Shown here: one piece after another, positions 32,286-42,100 of the stretch
Position numbering within the stretch: the stretch's first letter is position 1
Layout of the letters: each line of letters begins with the position of its first letter
Assembly: GCF_004379255.2 (NCBI RefSeq)
Contig: NC_056051.1
Coordinates: forward strand, 7,962,062-8,026,061
Source of the DNA: Salvia splendens
Lineage: Eukaryota; Streptophyta; Magnoliopsida; Lamiales; Lamiaceae
Direction of reading: 5' to 3'
Length of the DNA stretch: 64,000 nucleotides
The notes under the pieces: model-generated
What the model was told of the DNA's origin: nothing
Seen by the model: only the letters and a program-made list of their open reading frames with translations
Databases searched by the model: none
Made by a program: the position numbers and the translations under genes

Positions 32286-33180
32286 GAGACAGTCCGGTCA
32301 GTCAGTCTTGTGTCTAGTTCGGTCCTAGAGGTATGTGCTTTCTTTGTTTTTTACTTGTTCTTTGTGCTGTTTTATAAAAGTTTAAAATCTTTTTCGTCCT
32401 TTTTATTTGTCTATGTGCGTTTTGTCTGTCTATGTGCGCGTCGTCTCTTACAAATGTTACTGAGGTATCTTGTTCTTCGAAGGCTGATCCCCTTTTTAGA
32501 ACATATATAAGCCAACGATTGTGAGTCCAAGCTTCTAAGGAGGATACAAGACCACAATTCAGCTTAAGAAACAAGCAGTCCGTCTGAAACGAACTGCAAC
32601 AAAGGGAAAGTCCGATCCACGCGATAAAACTCGCCGAATTAGGACAAGGGAAAGTCCGATCCACGCGATAAAACTCGCCGAATTAGGACAAGGGAAAGTC
32701 CGATCCACGCGATAAAACTCGCCGAATTAGGACAAGGGAAAGTCCGATCCCCAAATTAGGACAAGGGAAAGTCCGATCCGAGCGATAAAACTCGCCAAAT
32801 TAGGACACAAGCTTAGTCCGGTCAAAGAAATTTACTTCATAAGACCAAAGACGAGTCCGGTCAAAGAAGTTTACTTCATAAGACCAAAGACGAGTCCGGT
32901 CAAAGAAGTTTATTTCATAAGACCGAGGACCAAGTCCGGTCAAAGAAGTTTACTTCATAAGACCAAAGACGAGTCCGGTCAAAGAAGCTCACTCAATAAG
33001 ACCGAGGACGAGTCCGGTCAAAGATGTTTACTTCATAAGACCGAGAACGAGCACGATGAAATTTTTTCGCTGAGCTGTAAATACGCAGTGATAGAAGCGA
33101 AATAAAAATTTCATTTATTAAATCTTGTTCGGCATATAATTCTGCTGCCCTACAAGAAGGCGTTACGCCATTACAAAGGA
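32286..33180 (+). repeat. Two tandem-repeat arrays in the retrotransposon 3' region
   Basis: After integrase a short pyrimidine-rich stretch leads to array 1 (about 32600-32812): about five units near 48 bp containing GGGAAAGTCCGATCCACGCG and AACTCGCCGAATTAGG. Array 2 (about 32815-33055) follows with about six units near 41 bp containing AGTCCGGTCAAAGAAGTTTA and ATAAGACC. No coding potential. Such arrays between integrase and the 3' LTR are common in Tat elements. Confidence 0.85.
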
Positions 33181-33185
33181 CTATT

Positions 33186-36067
33186 CTACTGTCCCTGGTT
33201 GCTAAAGTTGAGCCATCTATTCACAAAATCCTCGTGAAGCCGAGTTCGGTCATTCCGGGCAGCTGAAGAATAAGCAGGTCGACGAGATGCTCTAATCGAC
33301 CTACCGCCTCTTCCCTGAGCCCGGGAAGCTCTAGCACCTCGGCGGCGAAGAGTCTCTTCACGAATCATTTGTTGATCTTGCTCACTCATAATCACAGCTC
33401 CTCTACGAACTTCAGTCCGTCCTCGTCTTGACGTTTCCGGTTGCTCCTGAGTCCGTTCTCGTCTTGACGTTTCCGGTTGCTCCTGAGTTCGTTGCTGACT
33501 TGGAGTAGGGTTTTGAGCAAGTGAATCAGAGGTTTGAGCTGGAGTGCGAGCATCTGTTGGCGGGAAATGCCTAAGGAATCTCTCGATTGAGGGACGCCGG
33601 GAAAGAATGATGTCGTACCGAGAAGCCCAGCGCCGCAATGATTTCACGACTTGTTGGCAAGCCGAGCTCTCCAGCGCATTGTTCCTCCGGAGTACATGAT
33701 ATTCCTCCCACAGTTCGTCAACTCGTTCCTGAACTTCAGAGATGGTCATTCCCCCGCGCCTGCAGATGAAATCCTCATACGCAGTCCTCTCAGCGACGGC
33801 AGTATTCAGTTCGGCCTCCAGATCTTTCTTTTCGGACTCTAAGTCCTTATTGTCAGCCTCCAGCTTCACTAAACAAGCCAAGAGTTCGTCATTCTTCATC
33901 TGGTCAGCTATGGCTTTTTTCTCAGCTTCGTCTAAAGCAGAAGAGTACAGCCGCTTCCAGTGAAGTACCTCCAGCTCCTTAAGAGTTAAGAATACAAAGC
34001 AGCCTATGTCAGTTCGGCGTTTCAGTTTACTGAGCAGGTAGTAAACCACAACAGGAGTAAAAGAGAGTACGAAAAGCTATACGAAGACACAAGTGCAGAA
34101 AGAAGAATTTTTTCATTCATAAGAAAAAATTTTTTTTACACAAGGAGGGCTTCAAGGCCATTTTACAAGAAGGAAGAAACTAAACTAAGAGAAGGGAGAC
34201 GAAATCATACTCCGCCAGCTTCGTCTCCGGCTCCTCGGTGAGGTTCAGCTTCCTTCTCCTTGTCTGCCTCAGCTTCAGCCTCGGCCTCCCTGCTCCCCCT
34301 AGCCTGCCCGGTGCCCCCATCACCGATCAGCAGCACCTCTTGCTCGGCCTGCCTGTCTCCGGTCTGCTGATCAAGCTGCTCGGTCTCACCCTCTCCGTGG
34401 AAAATTGGAGCGGGTGAAACTGGCCCTAAGGAGGCAAAGATAGCCTCCATATTCTCGTCCCGGTCAGCTCGGCAACTACGAACTCGGTCAGCAGAAAGCA
34501 GGACCGAGGACGAAGCAAGCTCCTCAAGGAGCGGCAGACTCTGGAGACGAGCTGCTATCTCTCGGCCGTACAGCGGCAGGACGACTTCGGGCCCCTGCTC
34601 GGCATTATCGGTCATCAGTTTCAGCAGATCACCGACAAAGGCCGAAAATTGATTGCTCAGAAAGAGTTTCTCCGCGAAAGCACGGAGAACCTCCCCTTGG
34701 GCAACCACGGCGGCAGCATCCCTCCGTTTCGTCTGCTCTCGCTGGATGACGAGCTGGTTTTTGGCAAATTGGGCTTCATCCTGGGCCGAGATCCTAGCAG
34801 CTCTGGCCTTCTCAAAGTCTGCCTTAGCCTGTTCGGCCTGGTGACGAGCAGCCGCCAACTTCCTCTGCATCTCAGCATAATCGTTGGACGCTTTGGAGAG
34901 TTCAACGGCGACGAGCTTGGAGAGCATATCGTTCCTCTGAAAATGGAAAAAGGAAAAAGTCAACCGAGGGGCCACAAAAAATACAGGAAAAAAGCAAGGC
35001 CAGAAAATCAAGAAGAGAATTCACCTCGGCAAAGTCCGTTGGCCATGCAAAAGGCTCACAGACATGCTCCGAAGGGGGCGCCAAGACGATGTCTCTCTCC
35101 GGCGCTCTTGGGGGCTTCTGGGTCTTCCCCTTCCTCTTTGCCGAAGTGGACTCCGGCTCTTTTGGATCCGAAGAAGAGGTCTTCTGCCTCTTCGGATTCT
35201 TCTCGGCATCAGGCGCCGAGCTGGTAGCCTTCTGTTTCTCCGGCTCCTTAAGCTCGGAGGATTTGCGGCTAATCTTATTTAGCATGTTCACTGCCAAAAA
35301 GCAAGAAAGCAAGGTTAGTTTTCGCCACAAAAGCAGTAAGGCACAAAAAAGAATTCCTCACCCTCGGTCTCTTCGTCCGAAGACGAGGAGTCGAACACGA
35401 AGTCGCCCTTGACGAGCTCATACTCCAGGTACTGCTTCCTAATCATAGGAATCTTATTGAGCTCGCCCTCGAGCTCGTCCAACGGTTCTAACCGAGGATG
35501 AGGAATCACGGACTTCGGCCCTCTCCAGGGAAAGCCCGGAGCCGCTGTCCTATTATAAAAAAAGAAGCGATGTTGCCACTTTGGCCACTTGGTTTTGCAG
35601 AAGGCCCTAAAAGGCTGTAAAGGGATCAAGTAAAACCAAGATCCTTTTCTCTTAAACTGGAAGAAATTAAGGATTGCCCTCAGAGACAGATCCTTATCTA
35701 ACCTACGCAGTTCGGCAGCAAAGGCCGATAAGTGCCTCCAAGAGTTCGGAGTCACCTGACCTAAAGGGAGTTGAAAAAAATCAAGCAGCTCTACAAAGGC
35801 AGGGGGAAGAGGGAAACGAAGCCCGCATTCCAAGCCGGCTTCATAAACGGTGGCGTAACCCTCCGGCGGCGAATCAGCCCTATGAAGGTCGTCGGGAATC
35901 GCAACCTTCCCCCCAGGAAAAAAATATTTTTCGTGTAGGGATATCACAGTATCCTTACTCAAGATGCTGTGAAAATACTCTACGGTCTTCTCCCCGGATT
36001 CTTTCCGGCTAGAAGACCCCTTATCCCCTTTCCTACCGCTACCTGACTCAGAAGAAGAAGAAGACAT
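33186..36067 (-). CDS. Antisense multi-exon gene inside the retrotransposon (gypsy-type transposon protein)
   Basis: On the strand opposite gag-pol: exon 1 35362-36067, exon 2 35025-35290, exon 3 34936 down to a stop at 34205. Every junction has GT/AG and the frame is kept (567 aa). A fourth exon, 33186-33977, can be joined in frame if the GTATGA at 34205-34210 is used as a donor in place of the TGA stop, giving about 829 aa. Exon 1 is Ser-rich, then globular (GLRFPLPPAFVELLDFFQLP, KGSWFYLIPLQPFRAF, WRHLSAFAAEL), resembling the plant putative gypsy-type transposon domain. Exon 2 is Lys/Ser-rich and charged (possible nuclear signal), and exons 3-4 are coiled coil with Glu/Arg-rich tails. Extra antisense reading frames are known in Tat-lineage elements; their role is unknown. 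Confidence 0.75.
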
Positions 36068-36405
36068 AGTTCTTACTCTTTGAAAGTCTGAAGAAATTCT
36101 GAAGAAATTCTTGAAAGCGGAAGGAAATTTTTACGCGGAAGAGAGAGAATGCAGAAGAAGCAATAGCAAAAGTGTTCAAATGATGAAGAAAGGACGTATT
36201 TATCAGATTCGGAGAAGATTTCAAAATCATCGCACCGTTTCGAATCCCACCTTTTCAGGATTCAACGGCCGGATTTTACTGTCGCATTTAATGCAGTCAC
36301 GCGCAAGGCACGTCCCCTGACGTCAGCCTTCCCCGTACCTTTATCCAGAATGCCGAAGTGACTCGCTTCGCCGAAGTGATTCACTTCGCTTTTCGGGGGG
36401 GGTAG
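36068..36405 (+). other. Retrotransposon pre-LTR region with polypurine tract
   Basis: This acts as promoter/leader for the antisense gene and carries GAAGTGA-rich direct repeats near 36350-36390. The run GGGGGGGG before TAG and the LTR start (about 36395-36405) is the polypurine tract for plus-strand DNA synthesis. Confidence 0.6.
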
Positions 36406-37232
36406 TGATGGGGTACGTACTAAACAAGCCCAATAGCAAGCCCAATAGCAGTGACGGCCCATCAGCCCAAAGCCCAAGGAAGAGTATCAGTTCGGCATTA
36501 CCAAAGAGTTCGGCCCCAGCCTACAGCTCGGTAAAAGCCGACCAATCAAGCTCTACTCTCAGATTGGCAAAAGCTGCTCGGCAATAGCTCAACAGTTCGG
36601 TCCCCAAGGAAGAGTATCAGTTCGGCATTACCAAAGAGTTCGGCCCCAGCCTACAGCTCGGTAAAAGCCGACCAATCAAGCTCTACTCTCAGATGAGCAA
36701 AAAGCTGCTCGGCAATAGTTCAGCAGTTTGGTCTCATTATTCGACCGAACTGGGAGATATTGGTGTCAACTCATACAGGATCTCATGCAGGATAGCGGAC
36801 CAAACAAAGAGATAGTGGACCCATGCAGGATCTCATGACCTCCACGACATCCACGACCTAATTACTGATGATGTAAGCCACGACCTACTTAGTGGTGATG
36901 TAAGCCACGACCTAGTTAGTGGTGATGTGAGCCACGACCTAGTTAGTGGTGATGTAAGCCACGACCTAGTTAGTGGTGATGCAAGCCACGATCTTAGTTC
37001 AATGTATAAATAGAACTTAGATCAGATAGACTAGGGAGAGCTCGAGACATCAAATATCATATTGCAAGTCTGTATTTGTAAGCTGGAAAATCAGATCAAG
37101 CAATACAATCTTGCCCTCCTTTCTTCCCGTGGACGTAGATTTACCTCAGTAAATCGAACCACGTAATTCCTTGTGTCGTGATCTATATTCATTACCTGTA
37201 TTTACTACCATCAAAAATTCGCCCAGCCATCA
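36406..37232 (+). repeat. 3' LTR (827 bp) with internal duplications
   Basis: Same ends as the 5' LTR. It has an extra 130-bp tandem copy (unit starting CCAAGGAAGAGTATCAGTTC at about 36472 and again at about 36602) and one extra 27-bp GATGTAAGCCACGACCTAGT unit. Together these account exactly for the 157-bp length difference. Outside those, only a few base differences from the 5' LTR were noticed. Confidence 0.9.
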
Positions 37233-37803
37233 ATTACAAGATTTCGTGAAAATCTTTTTTTTTTGGTATCATTATAGTCCTACTTTGCATTTATAATTTC
37301 ACAATCATTTATAGGTATTCTTAATCTGTATGATCGATATAGTATATTTCATAATCTGTCATAATTCCAAGAGTCTGAATCAACTAGACTTTTTTTGCTT
37401 GTAGAAGGATGAGATTGATGAAGGTGCCGAAGGGAAATCAACTCAAGTGTCTCCTGGTGGAGAGCAGTATGACCGTTCGGTGGAAATGGTATTGTTTGAA
37501 TATGAATAAATTACTACCTCAAGACATATAGTATGTTAAAAATTTGTGACATCCGTATCTCTATATTGTATTGTTGGATCATTGAAGATTGAGACCCGAC
37601 TGAAGGTGAGTGTCTCGAACTTGGAAAAGATGTTGGCCAAGGAAAGAGCTGCTCGGGCGAAGGCGGAACAGAAGGCACGGAAAGAACAGGCAAAGTCAGA
37701 GCATGAAATGCACATGATGCGAGAGCGTTTGAGCCGGGCTGATCATCGGAGCTGGGAGCTTCAAGAGGAGCTTCATCGTAAGCCTAATTGTATCGTCATG
37801 TGA

Positions 37804-39103
37804 TCTGATTATGTGATTGAAAGAGGAACAATGTTTTGATTTTTGCTATTTTGTGTAGTGTTTTGTTTTTCAGTTGGCGATGCACTCTCCATGTGTGTAT
37901 TTTCATTCGAGGAAGTTTAATTAATATGTCGTCGTGTTTATGTTTGTTTCAAGTTTTGGTTGTGTGCAAGTGTTTTTATTTCCCTTTCGGATTTTGGATA
38001 TATTATGATAAAGCAACAAAGTCACAGTGTTTTTACCATTAAAGAATCATTTTGGTAATCTGTATAAAATTGTTAATAACATTTTAATTATCCTATTTAA
38101 TAGAAGGTCTTAACAGTGATTATAAAAATATTGGTTTTTGATCAAACCTTTCATGTGATATACTTATTTATTTCATCTTTTAAAGAATTAATCTCTCGTT
38201 TTGTTGTCTTTGATATGCTTGTGATTTGAATGTTTTTCATTTTTGCTATATGCACTTTATTAAAAAAAATAAAATGGCTAGATTATCGTGGAGCTATTAA
38301 AAAATTGATTACTAGCCATACTTTTCTATCATTTCTTTTCACATCTTCTAAACCCGTATATATCAAAAAATACTTTAAATACTCGACAAATAGTTTACAT
38401 TTTTTAATCATGGATTCTAGTTTTGTTATTATTAATACCTAGTACTCCCTCCGTCTCATGTTACTTGCACTGTTGCTTTTCGGCTCGTCACAAACTCCTT
38501 ACACTATTTATAGTTTAAGTTAGAATTAATGCATTTAATTAATATGTTAGCTTAAGTTAAGAGCTCATTTATTAAGTGATGTCTCATTACACTTAAAATT
38601 CTAATTTAATTACTCTAAAAAATTAATCCTAAATTTACGGCCTAAAATGAAAAGTGCAAGTAACATGTGACAGGGGAGTAGTATATATGTTGGGCAGTGG
38701 CGAATACAAAACATAATTTTCGAGTTGATATTTTGAAGTGAATAAACGTTGAGAAGATTAACTTTATTATTTTTTTAAATCTCAAAATGATTTTCTTTGA
38801 TGTATTTTTGTTTAAAATTTTGAGGGCTTCTTCCATTGCATTTCCAGCTGACATAAGAGAAGAAATGTGTGCACTGATCAAGAAATTATCCGACCACAAA
38901 TTAACACAACAAATCAGCAAATTCAAGTCTTGATGAGATCAAGATCATCATCCATAGCCACAAACGGCAGGCACTACTACTTATACTAGATCCAATTGAA
39001 CACTAGAAATACTAAGATTTTTACTACTTCCTTAAGCATGTTACCTCCCATACTTGCAGTCAGCCTCATAGTTGCATGACCAATCTTTCACAAATTCACT
39101 TAA
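37804..39103. other. Intergenic region between AIG1 copy 3 and the MADS-box gene (convergent 3' ends)
   Basis: The region is AT-rich with 3' flanks of both genes and the Stowaway-like MITE at 38445-38678. Nothing else coding or structured was recognised. Confidence 0.5.
38445..38678. mobile_element. Stowaway-like MITE
   Basis: CTCCCTCCGTCTCATGTTAC at the left and the inverse GTAACATGTGACAGGGGAG at the right, with TA at both flanks (38443-38444, 38679-38680). About 234 bp, non-coding. Confidence 0.85.
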
Positions 39104-42100
39104 CTAATACCTGCATCAAATATCCCAAGAAAAAGGATGTCTAAATAAAAACCCCTAAACTTCTTTTTTTTTAAAAAGTAGAGAATATGTAATAAGTGTG
39201 TACCCAAGATGAACGGTTTTCCTGTCTGAAGAAGCTGCATCATAGCCAGATCCACACTCCATCATGTTGAGTTGCAGCATATTTCTTGCATAGTATGCCT
39301 GTAAGGCAAAGTCTTGCCCACCTGGCATCATGCTCAGTTGCTGAAGCTTCTCATTTTCTAGAATCTGTAAATCATCAAATGACATGTGTCATATCACATT
39401 ACCTCCATCTCCTATTAGATGTCTTATTTTGTGACGTTCAAGTCTCTTACCTTGGCTCTGAGCGATGCATTTTCCTGCTCCAGCTGAGCTTCCTGCAGGG
39501 AGATGAAGTGAAGTAAAAATAAGGATCATGATAAAATCTATGAGAGTCAAGGAAAAGCAGTGATTTTTGTGTTATAATTTGGCTGGTTGTAGGGTAAGAA
39601 CTTTACCCTTTTCTGCAGACACTCAGTTTCTTCAAGGATAAGTTCATGCTGTCCTCAACATTGTAAAAACTCAGTACAATTATCAAATGCTATATGTATA
39701 ATTATTAATTACAGCAACAAAAGAAATACAGTAGTACAATTTTTTTTTGTTTCACAAACAAAGAAATGCTAACAAACTGGATCACATGTACACCTTAATG
39801 AAGGAAATGGAAACATAAGTTATTATACATAACAATTAAAGATATAGCCTACCTTGTGCATACAAATGAATTAAATTTATTTTTGCCAAAAGTTACTCCT
39901 CATAAAATAGTATGAATTTGTAATTAATGAAGATTGAGAAATGTGGAGGTTGTGGTGACCTAATGAAATTAAGAGAGGAAAAAGTCCAATACCATACTAT
40001 ATAAATTTTCAACAAATTGAAAAATTCCAAAATGATATTTATTTTCAATAGTAGGGAGTATGACATAAGAAGGTTTATATGTTACTATGAGATTAACTGC
40101 TACTAGCAGTCTTTATTTATTTATATAATGGTGAATTTACCTTCTTGCCCCTGATTCTTGAGATGCCTCTCTCAAGCCTACTCTCCAGCTGCTTCAACTC
40201 CTTCACATTTAGAGAGCTCAAACCTTCACCCCTTAGATGCCTGCAGAAATTAAACAATATTTAATCAAGTATTCATACATTCATATTTATTCAATTATTA
40301 GTTCTACAAAAGCTATGCTCCACAAATTGGAGAACTTATAAGGTTTCACAAAGGTGGTTCCTCAATATTCGGACATCAGTTCCTGGTGTTGCACCATTTG
40401 CATGCAAATTGCTGTCTTTTCAAGTAAATATTTATTGCTACCTGTTTGTGTCCTGGAGCATCTGTATTTGCTGGCTCAACTTCCTGGACTCTTGTTGGTA
40501 AAACTGCAGCAACGCAGGAAAAGTTAAATGTATTTATTTCTGTTGTATTTTGTTTAGTTTAATAGTATTAGTAAAAAAATCTTACTTGAGTATTGCTTTC
40601 TTGAGTAGTGCAACCATTTGAACCATCTAGAGTTGCTTTCTTGTATCTCTCAATGATTGATGTAATGCAGCTACAATTATATTTAAGCACTAAATCAATT
40701 AATTTTCAAATGCAGTCAGTCTCTATTTTAAAATGGTGTTGCAAAAAATATCACAAAAAACTAGTAATAAATAAAACAAGAGACATAATTTATAAAAACT
40801 AATTAATGTAACAAATAAACTAATGAATAAAACACTCCTACACCATTCTTCAACACATGGTATATCAAGATATTCCAAAAGCAGTGTCTTTGTAATTAAT
40901 TCACCTGCACCTTCATGCATGTAAAAAGTGTAACACAAGTTCATGTAAATTTTCTAACACTTCATCTATAAAGGCAAGAGAGAGAAAAGATAAAATCTTG
41001 AAAACTAGAAGTGGAAGTGGATAATGAGAAGTGAACAGTTAGAATTTATATGTGGATTGCTGGAAAAGATCCACAAATCAGAAGGTGAAATCATGTAAGC
41101 TGAAAATGGAAAAGATAAATATGTGAAAAGGAATAAATTGCTATGGATTCTAGGAATGTTGAAGCAACAAGACATGACTACACATACTACGTCTGACAGC
41201 AAATTCATTTCAAGAATATATACAATTTCATTCTCAACATATTCATGTCTCCACATACAAAGATTAATTTACATTTATATTAACAATGTGATATGAATAG
41301 GAAATTAATTACTACTCCGTATAATTATATTTCATACTAATACAAGAAATTATATGCAGAAATACACTACTCTTATGATTCACTTTCTCCATATTTATTT
41401 TCTACTAGTTATTTAAATAGTAAAACCAAAATGTTCAAGACATACAATTAATCCGCAACTACATAACTAAATTATCCAATAAGAGTACTAATTATTAAAA
41501 GCTACTCCTATATTTATATGCTCTAACAAGACCAGGAGATATCTACACAAGCCCTATCCAAATTTCCCTTTTTCTTATGATACTTTATTTTCTATCTCTG
41601 TGTGTCCCAGAATTGGAGAGACAAACAACCTAAGACAATAGAGATGTTCATGTATTAATCTTGAAACACTGAAGCAGTACTACTGGACAAAATTTTCAGT
41701 TAATTTGATACAAGAATCACCAAAATATTGTGGAGATTTATGTAATGATAGAATGGGAAAACCTTGGAAACCAAAACCCTGCAGAAAGCAAAACTGCAAG
41801 TCTTGAACAACAAATTTGTGAAAGAATCATAAACTACTTGTTTGTCTGCTGTGATGGTGTCAGATTCTTTTCTTATGATTACTTTTATTTTCTTCTTATA
41901 TTGATCATTATTGGGTTTACTTTTTTCTTAACCTTTATAAATATTTTAAATTGATCATTATTGGGTTTACTTTTTCTTAATCTTTATAAATATTTTAAAA
42001 TATATATGCTACTACTTCTTGAATTTAAGTTCCCTCTACTATCAATTGGTTGCATACTTACAAATCTCTTTGAGGATTTCTACTTCTAAGGGCACTTGAA

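Larger units (their letters stand above)
26253..37232 (+). mobile_element. Ty3/gypsy LTR retrotransposon, Tat lineage
   Basis: A 10,980-bp element is flanked by perfect 5-bp repeats ATTAC (26248-26252, 37233-37237). LTRs begin TGATGGGG and end CAGCCATCA. Order: 5' LTR, tRNA-Asp-type primer site, gag-protease, RT-RNase H, remnant of a second (archaeal-type) RNase H, integrase, tandem-repeat region, long antisense gene, polypurine tract, 3' LTR. The second RNase H and the antisense gene are features of the Tat group of non-chromovirus gypsy elements. Three lesions or recoding points split the polyprotein: a UAG between gag-pro and RT, a deletion in the second RNase H, and the resulting frameshift before integrase. 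It lies in the sense direction within AIG1 copy 3. Confidence 0.95.
25356..37803 (+). pseudogene. AIG1/IAN-type GTPase, copy 3: one in-frame stop and an 11-kb retrotransposon in intron 3
   Basis: Exons: 25356-25557, 25639-25913, 25997-26161, 37405-37488 and 37588-37803; all borders are AG/GT and the frame is kept throughout. Motifs: P-loop GKMGNGKSATANTLLG, G3 DTPGLFDS, the AIG1 signature region GIHAVLFVLSLRNRFSEEE and IADYMIVVFSHGD. Exon 3 has TAA at 26150-26152 (after TNDLF), where copy 2 has CAG, so the product would end after about 210 residues. It would lack the exon 4-5 coiled coil (EKMLAKERAARAKAEQKARK) and the C-terminal CIVM prenylation-type box. Exon 5 is exactly as long as in copy 1 (72 codons). 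Without the retrotransposon intron 3 would be about 260 bp. GTP-binding residues are intact, so a truncated GTPase or readthrough product remains conceivable. Confidence 0.82.

Noticed and set aside
34649..35227. Plus-strand 192-codon frame in the retrotransposon
   Set aside because: It is the complement of the spliceable antisense gene and has no retroviral domain.
26253..37232. Endogenous pararetrovirus or an envelope-bearing element
   Set aside because: Paired LTRs, a 5-bp duplication, integrase and Tat-type domain order identify a Ty3/gypsy retrotransposon. The extra gene is antisense and has no signal peptide or membrane spans expected of an envelope.
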